64,000 bases of DNA from Acinetobacter sp. LoGeW2-3 (GTDB lineage Bacteria > Pseudomonadota > Gammaproteobacteria > Pseudomonadales > Moraxellaceae): the NCBI RefSeq assembly GCF_002688565.1, contig NZ_CP024011.1, positions 2,852,001 through 2,916,000 of the forward strand, read 5' to 3'. Positions 18,673-29,800 of this stretch are shown here, piece after piece. The position numbers and the translations under genes are program-made. The notes under the pieces were generated by a model. It was not told the DNA's origin. It saw nothing but the letters and a program-made list of their open reading frames with translations, and did not search any database. Each line of letters starts with the position of its first letter. The stretch's first letter is position 1.

Positions 18673-18913
18673 ATCTTTATAAATGATGCAAAATTAGAAT
18701 GATGGCTAATACTAACATATCCAGTGCTAGCTGAATATTGTGAGCAATGTGTTTAAATACAAATTTGAAGGATTTGTTATGAACTCGGTCACAACTCTGA
18801 CTTTACCGAATCACATAAATTAATCAAGACTTTCTTTCCATTTATGTGTGACTTAGCTATCGATTTAAACGAATGGTCAGAATTCCATTTCTGACGCATT
18901 TTAGAAGATCATT

Positions 18914-21900
18914 TTAATGCAGCTCTTTCAACAAGCTATCCAGTAAATCCATTAAAAACTGAATCCGTTTTTGATAGTCTTCCAGCATCACCATCACCTT
19001 CAGACGTTGCCCGCCATTCATCCGGAAATAGGTCGGATGCTTTTGCATCATCTGGATAATACTCACCGCCTGAACCGGAGTATCTGGTGCAAATTCGATA
19101 TGACCACCCTGACTACCAATGTCGATTTTGGTAATGCCCAACTGCTCGGCTTTGAGGCGAAGTTGATGTACTGCAAACAACTGTTTGACTGGCTGTGGCG
19201 GAATTCCAAAACGGTCGATCAGTTCCATACGGATATTGTCGAGTTTGTCCTGGGTATCGGTATTACTGATACGTTTATAGAACAACAGACGCTGATGCAC
19301 ATCGCCCAGATAATCATCCGGAATCAGCGCTGGCATATGCAGATTGATTTCCGCAGTCAGAGACAACGGCGCATCAAAGTTTGGTGTTTTACCCTTTTGG
19401 ATAGCTTTAGTGGCTTTCTCCAACATTTCCATATACAGGCTATAACCAATCGCCTGCATCGAACCACTTTGCTGTTCACCTAAAAGTTCACCCGCGCCAC
19501 GAATTTCCAGATCTTCGGTTGCCAGCATAAAGCCTGCACCCAGATTCGAAGCGCGCTGAATCGCATCCAGGCGTTTTTCTGCGTCGCCTTTCAGCCCCTT
19601 AATTGATGGTACTAACAGATAGGCATAAGCTTGGTGGTGTGAACGACCAACACGACCACGCAATTGATGCAACTGCGCTAGACCCAGCTTGTCTGCACGT
19701 TCAATAATAATGGTATTGGCACTCGGTACATCAATCCCGGTTTCGATAATGGTCGAACATACCAGAACATTATATTCCTTATGATAGAACTGCTGCATCA
19801 CCTGCTCTAGTTCACGTTCACGCATTTGCCCATGAGCAACGATGACACGTGCTTCCGGTACTAGCTCACGCAAGCTTTCTGCAGCACGATCAATAGTATC
19901 GACTTCGTTGTGCAGGAAATACACCTGACCACCACGTAACAATTCTCGTAGAATTGCCTCTTTAATGGTGTCATTGGTCTGTTCCTGTACGAAGGTTTTC
20001 ACCGCCAGACGACGTGCTGGTGGTGTCGCGATAATCGACAGATCACGCATGCCGCTAAAGGCCATATTCAAAGTACGTGGAATTGGCGTTGCGGTTAGGG
20101 TCAGCATATCCACATCGGCACGTAAGGCTTTGATGCGTTCTTTATCCCGCACACCAAAACGATGTTCTTCATCGACAATCATCAGCCCCAGATTCTTGAA
20201 CTGGACATTTTCCTGCAGGATTTTATGTGTACCGATGACAATATCGACTTTACCTTCAGCCAAATCTTCAATGACTTTGGTATGTGCTTTAGAAGAGCCA
20301 AAACGAGATAACACTTCAATGCGGACCGGCCAGTCGGCAAAGCGGTCTTTAAACGATTCATAATGCTGTTGTGCTAAAAGCGTGGTTGGCACCAATACAG
20401 CGACTTGGCGATTATTCTGTACCGCCACAAAGGCAGCGCGCATCGCCACTTCCGTTTTACCAAAACCGACATCACCACAGACCAAACGATCCATTGGTTT
20501 GGCTTGTTGCATATCATGCAAAGTTGCTTCAATGGCATTGGCCTGATCCAGCGTTTCCTCATAGGCAAAGCCACTGGCGAATTGCATATACAGGCTCTGA
20601 TCCAGTTCGAAGTTGATCCCAGGCTTGGATGAACGGCGTGCCTGAATATCCAGTAATTCAGCGGCCACATCGTGAATCTGTTCCAGCGCCTTACGTTTCG
20701 CCTTACTCCAGGCATCAGTACCCAGCTTATGGAGTGGTGCCAAATCTGGGTCACCACCACTATAGCGGCTGATTAGATGTAGGTTGGTAACTGGCACATA
20801 GACCTTGGCATCATCGGCATAGTCCAGTTGCAGGAATTCATGATCCTGATCATCAATACTTAGGGTAATTAAACCCGCATAACGTCCAACGCCATAGTCA
20901 ATATGTACTACGGGCGCACCAATCGTCAGCTCAGTCAGGCTACGAATCAGAAATTCTTCCGATACTTCCTGCTGACGTTTACGACGGCGTTGCACCACGC
21001 GATGTTCGTAAAGCTGATTTTCAGACACCACGCTGATGCGATCCGTCAGAACCAGACCACGTTCAAGCGGTGCACTGGTAATGGCAATTGCATGTAAAGA
21101 CGCAACAAAATCATCAAAGCCTTCAACTGTTGGGATATCGCCTAAACTTGGACGTAGCGCATCTTTAAGGGTTTCACGACGACCCGCACTTTCAGCCACC
21201 AACAGGACTGGATGATTGGCATTATCAATGTATTTTTTAACTTCGGTGAATGGCTTTTCCCGTTTAGGATCGACTGGCAGGCGTGACGGTGTCTGGGTAT
21301 CTAGATTGATTACACCGGCTTTTTCATCAAAAACCTCTTGTGAGGCAATGATGCGACCAAACTGATTTAGCTGTTCCAGTACAAGATTGGTCTGAGTAAA
21401 TAACATTTCCGGTGGCAGAATCGGTTGATCCACATTATGACGACGATCTTCATAACGGCGTACCACTTCAGCCCAGAACTGGTTTAAAGATTCTTCTAAA
21501 CCTCGATCTGTAATGACAATGCCATTCTTTGGTAAGTATGATGCCAGAGTACTATGACTCTGCATCGCTTCTGTACTAAAGAAAAGCGGCATATAGAATT
21601 CGATGCCCGGTGAAGCAATGCCATCCATAACATCCTGATACAGCGGATTTTTCTTGGGATTGGCTGTTGGGAACAACTCGCCATAACGGTCACGGAATGT
21701 GGCACGCCCTTCTTTCAGCGGAAATTCTTGCGCGGGTAATACGGTAAATTGTTCTAAAGTTTGCGTAGTACGCTGGGTTTCCGGATCAAAGAATTTCAGG
21801 GTTTCAATTTCATCATCGAACAGGTCAATCCGGATCGGTGCATCCTGACCTGAGGCATAGATGTCCATGATGCTGCCGCGTACTGCAAATTCACCATGGT

Positions 21901-22372
21901 CATAAACGGTATCGACCAGATGATAACCGGCCTGAATCAGTTTTTTCTTTTGCTGTTCCAGATCAAGCTTTTGTCCGACACGTATATCAAAATGCTCGCC
22001 CAGCACCCATGAACTTGGTGCGACTCGCTGTGCCAGCGTAGAGGCAGATAGTAGCAATACCCCTGTCTGGGGCATATTGGAAAGGATCGCCAGACGTTCC
22101 GAGACGATGTCCTGATGCGGTGACAGGCGGTCATAAGGCAAGATTTCCCAGTCTGGAAATATGGTTGGCTTGATGCCATAGAATTCCAGTTCACTTTCCA
22201 GCTGACCAAGGTGCTGATTATTGCGGGCCACAATCACAAACAACTGCTTATGTTGCTTGGCGATTTCTTTCAGCAATAATGCCGTGGATGATCCCTGCAA
22301 GTTGCCTAACCAGCGTCGCTCACCAGCCTTGAGTTGTTTTAAATTGAGTTGGGAAATTTCTTGTTGGAACAT
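18914..22372 (-). CDS. mfd: Transcription-repair coupling factor Mfd
   Basis: 1152 residues, against 1148 in E. coli. UvrB-like domain 1/2 comes first (IFPDWEILPYDRLSPHQD), then the RNA-polymerase-interacting region around residues 470-540. The superfamily-2 translocase follows, with Walker A GDVGFGKTEVAMRAAF near 635 and MIVDEEHRFGVRDKE as the DEEH box, then LTLTATPIPRTL. Next come motif VI GRVGRSHHQAYAYLL and the C-terminal TRCF domain. Mfd removes RNA polymerase stalled at lesions and recruits UvrA. It starts with the ATG at 22372 and stands as its own unit. Confidence 0.97.
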   Translation of the reverse strand: MFQQEISQLNLKQLKAGERRWLGNLQGSSTALLLKEIAKQHKQLFVIVARNNQHLGQLESELEFYGIKPTIFPDWEILPYDRLSPHQDIVSERLAILSNMPQTGVLLLSASTLAQRVAPSSWVLGEHFDIRVGQKLDLEQQKKKLIQAGYHLVDTVYDHGEFAVRGSIMDIYASGQDAPIRIDLFDDEIETLKFFDPETQRTTQTLEQFTVLPAQEFPLKEGRATFRDRYGELFPTANPKKNPLYQDVMDGIASPGIEFYMPLFFSTEAMQSHSTLASYLPKNGIVITDRGLEESLNQFWAEVVRRYEDRRHNVDQPILPPEMLFTQTNLVLEQLNQFGRIIASQEVFDEKAGVINLDTQTPSRLPVDPKREKPFTEVKKYIDNANHPVLLVAESAGRRETLKDALRPSLGDIPTVEGFDDFVASLHAIAITSAPLERGLVLTDRISVVSENQLYEHRVVQRRRKRQQEVSEEFLIRSLTELTIGAPVVHIDYGVGRYAGLITLSIDDQDHEFLQLDYADDAKVYVPVTNLHLISRYSGGDPDLAPLHKLGTDAWSKAKRKALEQIHDVAAELLDIQARRSSKPGINFELDQSLYMQFASGFAYEETLDQANAIEATLHDMQQAKPMDRLVCGDVGFGKTEVAMRAAFVAVQNNRQVAVLVPTTLLAQQHYESFKDRFADWPVRIEVLSRFGSSKAHTKVIEDLAEGKVDIVIGTHKILQENVQFKNLGLMIVDEEHRFGVRDKERIKALRADVDMLTLTATPIPRTLNMAFSGMRDLSIIATPPARRLAVKTFVQEQTNDTIKEAILRELLRGGQVYFLHNEVDTIDRAAESLRELVPEARVIVAHGQMRERELEQVMQQFYHKEYNVLVCSTIIETGIDVPSANTIIIERADKLGLAQLHQLRGRVGRSHHQAYAYLLVPSIKGLKGDAEKRLDAIQRASNLGAGFMLATEDLEIRGAGELLGEQQSGSMQAIGYSLYMEMLEKATKAIQKGKTPNFDAPLSLTAEINLHMPALIPDDYLGDVHQRLLFYKRISNTDTQDKLDNIRMELIDRFGIPPQPVKQLFAVHQLRLKAEQLGITKIDIGSQGGHIEFAPDTPVQAVSIIQMMQKHPTYFRMNGGQRLKVMVMLEDYQKRIQFLMDLLDSLLKELH

Positions 22373-22495
22373 GTATATAGCTTTAAAGTCTAAACAACAT
22401 GCCCCTTATACTATCACGATGGTATCTGAGCATTTCGTTATTTTTATGCAGTCTTTGCTACCAAGAAAATGAGAGCCTCTTCTCCACTTTAAATG

Positions 22496-22855
22496 CTACT
22501 TTTTCTCTCTTAGGAAATTGCGATAGTAATCATTTAACTTCTTCACAATGGTTTTAAACTGCAGCAGGTTTTCTTCGGTATTACCGAGTCGCTGATTAAA
22601 ACGCTGATGGGCAATTTCCAGATCAATTTTTTCATTAATGATCATCGCAGTAGAATACAGCTCTTTAAGATCATCAAATGTTTTCATACGGCGGTTGGAT
22701 AGATATTCCAGACGCCCACCCAGTTCCTGATTCAGGTTGATCCCATCCACGATATAACCCGTGTCTTCTGCATATTGGATATTATTTTCTTCTAAATAAA
22801 GCTGTGCCGGCGAAGGTTTATTCGATTTGAATAGAGCGCTGATTTTATCAAACAT
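22496..22855 (-). CDS. Uncharacterised 119-residue protein
   Basis: The start MFDKISALFKSNKPSPAQLYLEEN at 22855 has GGGA about seven bases upstream; longer starts at 22873 and 22933 exist. It is predicted to be mostly helical and charged (KTFDDLKELYSTAMIINEKIDLE; FKTIVKKLNDYYRNFLREKK) with no signal peptide, no membrane segment and no cysteine. I do not recognise the family. It lies between mfd and aspA on the same strand, 124 bases before mfd, and could share its transcript. Confidence 0.7.
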   Translation of the reverse strand: MFDKISALFKSNKPSPAQLYLEENNIQYAEDTGYIVDGINLNQELGGRLEYLSNRRMKTFDDLKELYSTAMIINEKIDLEIAHQRFNQRLGNTEENLLQFKTIVKKLNDYYRNFLREKK

Positions 22856-22984
22856 GCTAGGTCCCGAATTCATCGTGAAGTTTATATAGTCTAGATGAAA
22901 TTGCCTCAAACCCACAGGTGGGATTTGGGGCAAATGGTTAAAATCAGAACTGTCCTATAAATAGTAGCTTAAAACCTTAAAGTT

Positions 22985-24436
22985 TCAGGACACCTGTTCC
23001 AACTGGTTGACCTCGCTAGGTACTTCAGAAACCAGATTTTCAAAGGCAAAGATTTGATCTAACTGTGCTTGGCTGAGCAAACCAAGTTCCAGTACAACTT
23101 GAGGCACGGTTTTATCTTCACGGATACACTGTTTCCCAATTTCATCGCAGGTGGCATGCCCTAACAGTGGCTCCAGTAAGGTGATGATCCCGATACTGCG
23201 CATCACAGTATTTAAACAGTTCTGTTCATTGGCCTGAATGCCAGCAATACATTTTTGCTGTAGCGTTTGCATACCTTGGGTCAGCAATTGAATCGATTCA
23301 TTTAAGGATACTGCAATGACCGGCTCCATGACATTGAGCTGTAATTGCCCTGCTTCTGCTGCCATCGTTATAGTCAGGTCATTACCAATCACGCGAAACG
23401 CAATTTGATTGACTACTTCTGGAATGACCGGATTGATTTTGGCTGGCATGATGGATGAACCCGCTTGCAACTCTGGTAGACGGATCTCAGCTAAGCCTGT
23501 ACGTGGTCCTGAACTTAACAGACGCAAGTCATTACAGATCTTGGACAGTTTGACTGCCAGACGTTTCAAAGTGCTGGAAAGAATAATAAAGACACCACAA
23601 TCACTGGTCGCTTCGACATAATCTTCTGCGCCTTTTAAAGGCAGTCCGGTAATTTGCGCCAAAGTTTCTACTACACGTTTGGCATAACCTGTTGGTGTAT
23701 TGACTCCAGTACCAATTGCTGTTGCACCCAGATTGACTTCTAGTAATAGCTGACGCATCTGCTCGATCAGCTTCAGGTCTTCTTTTAATAAAGTCGCAAA
23801 AGCGCGGAATTCCTGCCCCATGGTCATCGGCACCGCATCTTGCAGTTGGGTACGTCCCATTTTGATGACATACTGAAATTCTGTTGCCTTGCTATATAAA
23901 GTATCAACCAATACTTTTTGTACATTCAGTAGTTCGTCCAGACGTGCATATGTGGCTAAACGTAATGCCGTGGGATAAACATCATTGGTGGATTGCGAAG
24001 TATTCACATGATCATTCGGATGTAAAAGGTGATATTCGCCTTTGCGATGCCCGAGCAGCTCCAGCGCACGGTTGGCAATCACTTCATTGGCATTCATATT
24101 AATGGATGTACCTGCTCCACCTTGATAAGGATCAAGCGGAAAAGCCTCCTGCCAAGCCTCAGGTTGCTCAATCAACTCTTCACAAGCTTGCTGAATGGCA
24201 ACAGATTGTTGTTCTGAAATTTTCTGATAATGAAGATTAGTTTGTGCAGAGGCTTTTTTCACCTGCGCCAATGCACGAATAAAGTGTGTTTGCTGACCCA
24301 CAGTTAGGCCTGAAATTTGAAAGTTTTCCAGCGCACGCAAGGTATGAATCCCATAATAACTGTGCTGTGGAATCTGTTTTTTACCTAATAAATCCTGTTC
24401 GATTCTGTTCAAGTCAATTTGAAGCATATTATCCAT
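22985..24436 (-). CDS. aspA: Aspartate ammonia-lyase (aspartase)
   Basis: 483 residues from the ATG at 24436 (MDNMLQIDLNRIEQDLLG); the frame is open to 24505 but the extra residues are not family-like. The fumarase/aspartase signature GSSIMPAKINPVIPEVVNQ is intact, and the TSQSTNDVYPTALR and GAGTSINMNANEVIANRA substrate loops are present. The enzyme converts aspartate to fumarate and ammonia. It is close to the proline-use genes, and both routes feed amino acids to the citric acid cycle, although no shared operator is visible. Confidence 0.93.
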   Translation of the reverse strand: MDNMLQIDLNRIEQDLLGKKQIPQHSYYGIHTLRALENFQISGLTVGQQTHFIRALAQVKKASAQTNLHYQKISEQQSVAIQQACEELIEQPEAWQEAFPLDPYQGGAGTSINMNANEVIANRALELLGHRKGEYHLLHPNDHVNTSQSTNDVYPTALRLATYARLDELLNVQKVLVDTLYSKATEFQYVIKMGRTQLQDAVPMTMGQEFRAFATLLKEDLKLIEQMRQLLLEVNLGATAIGTGVNTPTGYAKRVVETLAQITGLPLKGAEDYVEATSDCGVFIILSSTLKRLAVKLSKICNDLRLLSSGPRTGLAEIRLPELQAGSSIMPAKINPVIPEVVNQIAFRVIGNDLTITMAAEAGQLQLNVMEPVIAVSLNESIQLLTQGMQTLQQKCIAGIQANEQNCLNTVMRSIGIITLLEPLLGHATCDEIGKQCIREDKTVPQVVLELGLLSQAQLDQIFAFENLVSEVPSEVNQLEQVS

Positions 24437-24844
24437 GTTTTTTACTCTTGGCGATGATGCACCATACTGGTGTACTTCCACTATGGGCAGCCAGACCAGA
24501 AACAAATAGAAAACTTTAGGATGATATTTGCAACAAAATATGTCTAATTCGCACTTGTTGTGAGTTTTGTAACTTTGTGTAGTTAAATAACAAAAGTTTA
24601 ATGATTTTAACCATTTATTAAATATTGCTATTTTACTTGCAAAATAGACTATTTGTGAGCTTATAACTCTATTTTGAATTTATTAAATTTCTAACTAGAA
24701 ATTCCTTTTTACATAAAAAACACATAAAAACCGCCTAACTGTTACAGAGTGTAATTTTTAAACCGTGTTTGAATCACTGCCCTGTGAATACAGAACAAAA
24801 AATCATCCCGGATGATGATGTTTAAAATTTAAGGATACCTGCCT
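24437..24844. other. AT-rich intergenic region between aspA and putP
   Basis: This 408-base region separates two divergent genes and should hold both promoters. It is AT-rich, with many T/A tracts of the kind Lrp-type proteins favour, and has a small ATCATC-CCG-GATGAT dyad at 24802-24816 about 28 bases before putP. I see no gene, RNA or clear operator. Confidence 0.45.
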
Positions 24845-26134
24845 ATGAGTTCGCTAAATCCGACACTGATTACTTTTATGTTTTATATCGTCGCCATGAT
24901 TGGGATCGGTTTATACGCCTATTGTGCGACGTCCAATTTTGATGAATACATTCTGGGTGGGCGAAGTCTGGGCAGTGTCGTCACCGCACTTTCTGCAGGT
25001 GCTTCCGATATGAGCGGCTGGTTGCTGATGGGTTTACCGGGCGCAATTTATCTGTCTGGCCTGTCTGAAGTCTGGATTGCGATTGGTCTGATTATTGGCG
25101 CCTGGTTGAACTGGTTACTGGTGGCAGGACGTCTGCGTGCCCATACTGAATTTCAAAACAATGCTCTGACCCTGCCTGATTATTTCACTAGTCGTTTTGC
25201 GGATAAGAAACGAATCTTACGCTTACTCTCCGCGATTGTGATTCTAGTGTTCTTTGCAATTTACTGTGCTTCCGGCATGGTCGCAGGTGCACGTTATGCC
25301 TCCAATATGCTGGAAGGGCTGAGTTTTGTCGCAATTATTTCCAGCTTGGCATGGGGCTTAGGCTATTTTGGTCAGCCACATATTCTGGTTCGTTTTATGG
25401 CGGCAGATTCGGTCAAAACTATTCCTGCTGCACGCCGGATCGGGATGACCTGGATGATTCTATGTCTAGTGGGTGCGATGTTTGCAGGTTATATCGGAAT
25501 TGCCTATTTCGCAGCAAATCCAGATCTTCCTGCTGCTGCGATCGTGAATCAGAATCCTGAAACCGTATTTATGGAACTGACCAAGATCCTGTTTAATCCC
25601 TGGATTGCAGGCATTATATTGGCAGCAATTCTGGCTGCGATTATGAGTACGTTAAGCTGTCAGTTGCTGGTCTGCTCGACTACCCTGACTGAAGATTTAT
25701 ACAAAGGCTTCCTGCGTAAAAATGCTTCACAAAAAGAACTGATCTGGGTCGGTCGTGGCATGGTGATTGTGATTGCCTTGATTGCAATTTCATTGGCGAT
25801 TAATCCAAACAGTAAAGTTCTGGGTCTGGTGGCTTATGCCTGGGCTGGCTTTGGCGCTGCCTTTGGTCCACTGATCATTTTCTCATTGTTCTGGAAACGT
25901 ATGACCCTCAACGGCGCGATTGTCGGAATGGTAGTTGGTGCTGTAACCGTAATTGCCTGGAAAAATTATACGGGTGATACCGGTCTGTACGAGATCATCC
26001 CGGGCTTTATTCTGGCTGCGCTGAGCATTGTGATTGTAAGTCTATTGGATAAAGCACCAAGCCACGATGTAGTCAATCGTTTTGAACTGGCAAAAGCAGA
26101 ATATCAAAAAGAAATGGCTGAAATGAATAAATAA
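24845..26134 (+). CDS. putP: Sodium/proline symporter PutP with a large internal deletion
   Basis: 429 residues, where E. coli PutP has 502. The N-terminus (DEYILGGRSLG, SAGASDMSGWLLMGLPGA) and the whole later half (GYFGQPHILVRFMAADS; AAIMSTLSCQLLVCSTTLTEDL; AYAWAGFGAAFGPLIIFSLFWKRM) align closely with E. coli PutP. At residues 150-155 (CASGMVAGAR-YASN-MLEGLSFVAIIS) about 74 residues are missing. In E. coli these hold two transmembrane segments and the conserved Asp187. The reading frame is kept. Without those helices, Na+/proline transport and the membrane topology are in doubt, so it may be inactive. It faces the Lrp regulator and is near putA, so proline uptake is its expected role. Confidence 0.88.
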   Translation: MSSLNPTLITFMFYIVAMIGIGLYAYCATSNFDEYILGGRSLGSVVTALSAGASDMSGWLLMGLPGAIYLSGLSEVWIAIGLIIGAWLNWLLVAGRLRAHTEFQNNALTLPDYFTSRFADKKRILRLLSAIVILVFFAIYCASGMVAGARYASNMLEGLSFVAIISSLAWGLGYFGQPHILVRFMAADSVKTIPAARRIGMTWMILCLVGAMFAGYIGIAYFAANPDLPAAAIVNQNPETVFMELTKILFNPWIAGIILAAILAAIMSTLSCQLLVCSTTLTEDLYKGFLRKNASQKELIWVGRGMVIVIALIAISLAINPNSKVLGLVAYAWAGFGAAFGPLIIFSLFWKRMTLNGAIVGMVVGAVTVIAWKNYTGDTGLYEIIPGFILAALSIVIVSLLDKAPSHDVVNRFELAKAEYQKEMAEMNK

Positions 26135-26188
26135 TTTTTCTATTTCAAATTAAAAAGGGACTTTATGTCCCTTTTGTTTTGTCTGAAT

Positions 26189-26686
26189 TTATACCTTAGC
26201 TTTAGCCGGCATTTTCAACTTGATCTGCTGGGTTTCCTTGATTACCTCCATGACCGGATAACTCCGAGTTTCTTTTACCCCCGGTAATTGCCACAAAATA
26301 TCACCGGAGATTTTGCGGAATTCATCCATATTGGCACAGCGAATTTTCACTACAAAATCAAAGCCGCCGCTAATCATATGACATTCCACGATATCGGGAA
26401 TATGCTGTACCGCCTCAGAAAATTCTTCTAGTACATTCGGTGTGGTTTTATCCAGCAGAATTTCAACAAAGACCACAAAACCGTTATTCAGCATGATCGG
26501 ATTAAGCCGCGCTTCATAACCGAGAATAAATCCTTCCTTAGTCAGTTTCTGTACACGAGCCAGCACCGCAGTCGGTGAAAGATTTACCATTTCCGCCAGT
26601 TTAATATTAGAAATTTTCGATTCAGACTGCAGCAAATCAAGGATGCGAATATCTATTCGGTCAAGGCTTAAATAAGGGCTATTCAT
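26189..26686 (-). CDS. Lrp/AsnC-family transcriptional regulator, probable regulator of proline catabolism
   Basis: 165 residues. An N-terminal AsnC-type helix-turn-helix (IDIRILDLLQSESKISNIKLAEMVNLSPTAVLARVQKL, residues about 12-50) is followed by the ligand-binding RAM domain (VVFVEILLD; IVECHMISGGFDFVVKIRC; PGVKETRSYPVMEVIKETQ). It is divergent from putA with a 118-base gap. The PutA here has no N-terminal ribbon-helix-helix, so it cannot repress itself as E. coli PutA does. This regulator is the natural candidate to sense proline and activate putA, like PutR in other Proteobacteria. That role is inferred from position. Confidence 0.88.
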   Translation of the reverse strand: MNSPYLSLDRIDIRILDLLQSESKISNIKLAEMVNLSPTAVLARVQKLTKEGFILGYEARLNPIMLNNGFVVFVEILLDKTTPNVLEEFSEAVQHIPDIVECHMISGGFDFVVKIRCANMDEFRKISGDILWQLPGVKETRSYPVMEVIKETQQIKLKMPAKAKV

Positions 26687-26804
26687 TAGAATTATTCTCT
26701 AAAAATGATACAAACTATAGTGAGATATTCGTCAATTATTTTGGGATTATAGATTAAAACTCATTCAACTCAAAGAACCGATTGACGCAGTACAGGAAGT
26801 CACT

Positions 26805-29800
26805 ATGTCCACCACATTACGCCCAAATTCGCACTCGAATGCAGTGAAGCAATCGAATTACATTGCTGAATTTAAGGATAAAAACCAATACGAACAGCGC
26901 ATCAATACCGCATGGCGACGTGCCGAATCTGAGTGCGTGGAAACGCTGCTGGAACATAGTGAAATTTCTTCAGAACTGACAGATAAAATTCAGAGCCTGG
27001 CGTTTGATCTGGCGCATTCCTTACGCGAACGTAAAGGCTCTGGCGGTAAAGCCGGTATCGTACAAGGATTGCTACAGGAATTTTCACTCTCTTCTCAGGA
27101 AGGTATTGCCCTGATGTGTCTGGCAGAAGCCTTGCTACGTATTCCAGATACAGCAACCCGTGACCTGCTGATTCGTGACAAAATCAATCAGGGCAACTGG
27201 AAAGAACATTTGGGTCAAAGCCAACTGATGTTCGTGAATGCTGCAGCTTGGGGTTTGATGCTGACCGGAAAACTGATGGAAACACCTCAGCAGAAAAGCT
27301 TGTCGAGTTTATTAACTGGTCTTTTGGCACGTAGTGGCCGTGGCATTATCCGTAAAGCTGTGGATGTCGCGATGCGTATGATGGGCGAGCAGTTTGTGAC
27401 TGGCGAAACTATTGATGAGGCCCTGAAAAATGCAGAACGATTAGAAGATAAAGGGTTCCAATATTCTTATGACATGCTCGGTGAAGCAGCGCTGACTGAT
27501 CCGGATGCAGAACGCTATTATCAAGATTATCAGGATGCGATTCATGCCATCGGCAAGGCATCAACGGATAAAGACGTTTATAATGGCCCAGGGATTTCCA
27601 TTAAGCTATCTGCACTGCATCCACGTTATCAACGTTCACAAATGGATCGCGTGAATGACGAGCTATATTCAAAAGTACTCAATTTGGCGGTGCTGGCGAA
27701 AAACTATAATATCGGCCTGAATATTGATGCCGAAGAAACTGAACGTCTGGAAATTTCCCTAGAGCTTTTAGAACGTCTGTGTTTTGAACCAGAACTCAAT
27801 AACTGGAAAGGCATTGGTTTTGTGATTCAGGCCTACCAGAAACGCTGCTTCTATGTCGTGGATTACATTATTGATCTTGCTAAACGCAGCCAGAAACGCC
27901 TGATGATTCGTCTGGTGAAAGGTGCGTATTGGGACAGCGAGATCAAGAAAGCCCAGATCGAAGCCATGTCAGATTATCCGGTATTTACCCGCAAGGTGCA
28001 TACTGACCTGTCTTATATTGCCTGCGCACGTAAACTGCTGGCAGAGCCGGACTATATCTACCCGCAATTTGCGACACATAATGCGCAGACCGTTGCCACT
28101 ATCTATCAGCTCGCTAATCCAGAACGTTATTATGCAGGTCAATACGAATTCCAGTGTCTGCATGGCATGGGTGAACCGCTGTATGAAAATGTAGTAGGTG
28201 ATAAAGCTTCCGGAAAACTCGGTATTCCTTGCCGAATCTATGCGCCGGTCGGTAACCACAAAACCCTGCTGGCTTATCTGGTGCGTCGACTACTGGAAAA
28301 TGGCGCGAATACTTCTTTCGTCAATCGAATTGCTGACAAGAGTTTAAAAGTCGAGGATCTTATTGAAAATCCGCGTCAAACTATTTTAAAAGCAGCTCAA
28401 CAAGAAAATGCCTTAGGTGCTAAACACCCGCAGATTCCTTATCCAAAAGATTTATACGGTGCTCTGCGTTCAAATTCGTCCGGTTTAGATCTGGCCAATG
28501 ATGCAGAACTGCAGGCTTTAAATGAAGTTGCAACAGACTTGGCAAACACCCAATTCCAGGCTGCTGCAATGGGTACTGCTTTCTCAGAAATCGATAGCAG
28601 TCATCCAGTACAGATTATCAATCCTGCCCAGCATCAAGATGTGGTCGGTACCGTCTATGAAGCTACCACTGAACAGGCTGAAATTGCTCTGACTCAGGCA
28701 ATGAACGCACAAAGTTTCTGGAGTAATCTGCCAAAGAATGAACGTGCAACCTGCCTCAATAAGGCCGCTAACCTAATGCAGCAACGTCTGTTGCCACTGA
28801 TGGTCTTACTTTCTCGTGAAGCCGGTAAAACTTATGCCAATGCGATTGCCGAAGTTCGCGAAGCAATTGATTTCCTACGCTACTATGCTGGTCAGATACT
28901 AGATTTGTCAGAAAATGCCCGCATCCAGCCTTTAGGAACCGTACTCTGTATTAGTCCTTGGAACTTCCCTTTAGCAATTTTTACTGGTCAAATTTCTGCA
29001 GCATTAGTTGCTGGCAATACCGTGATTGCCAAACCGGCTGAACAAACCCCGTTAATTGCCACTCAAGCTGTGCAAATTCTCTGGGAAGCGGGTATTCCAC
29101 AAGATGTACTGCAATTATTACCAGGTCGTGGAGAAACCATTGGTGCACAGCTCAGCCAAGATTCCCGTATCCAAGGCATCATGTTTACCGGTTCCACTGA
29201 AGTCGCCAAGATTCTGCAAAAAACTGTCGCAGAACGCCTGAATCAGTTTGGCGAAAGCGTCACTTTAATTGCGGAAACTGGTGGTCAGAATGCCATGATC
29301 GTAGATTCATCAGCGCTTACCGAACAGGTTGTACTGGATGTAGTTAACTCAGCCTTTGACAGTGCCGGTCAGCGCTGTTCTGCCCTGCGTGTGCTCTGCG
29401 TACAAGAAGATAATCTGGATACTGTACGTAAGATGCTAAAAGGTGCAATGCGGCAATTGCGAGTCGGCAATCCGGTTCTACTCAAAACGGATATCGGCCC
29501 AGTGATTGATGCCGAAGCGCAACAGAATATCCAGAAACATATTGATCAGATGCGTAGTAAAGGTCATCAAGTACATCAACTGATGTTTAATCAAGATGCT
29601 TCTGATCTGGCTCAAGGGACGTTTATTCCACCCACCTTGATTGAACTGCCGAATTTAAATGATCTTGAGCGTGAAGTCTTTGGTCCGGTGCTGCATCTGA
29701 TTAGCTATAAAGCCGGGGAACTATCACAGCTTCTAGATCAGATCAACAGCAAAGGATATGGCCTGACCATGGGCCTACATACCCGGATCGATGAAACCAT

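Noticed and set aside
18779..18823. A 14-codon frame with GAAGG upstream between the HIT and mfd genes
   Set aside because: Too short, no signal or motif, and no support beyond the start site.
20371..20760. Frames on both strands inside mfd
   Set aside because: They are shadows of the Mfd helicase frame, without any motif of their own.
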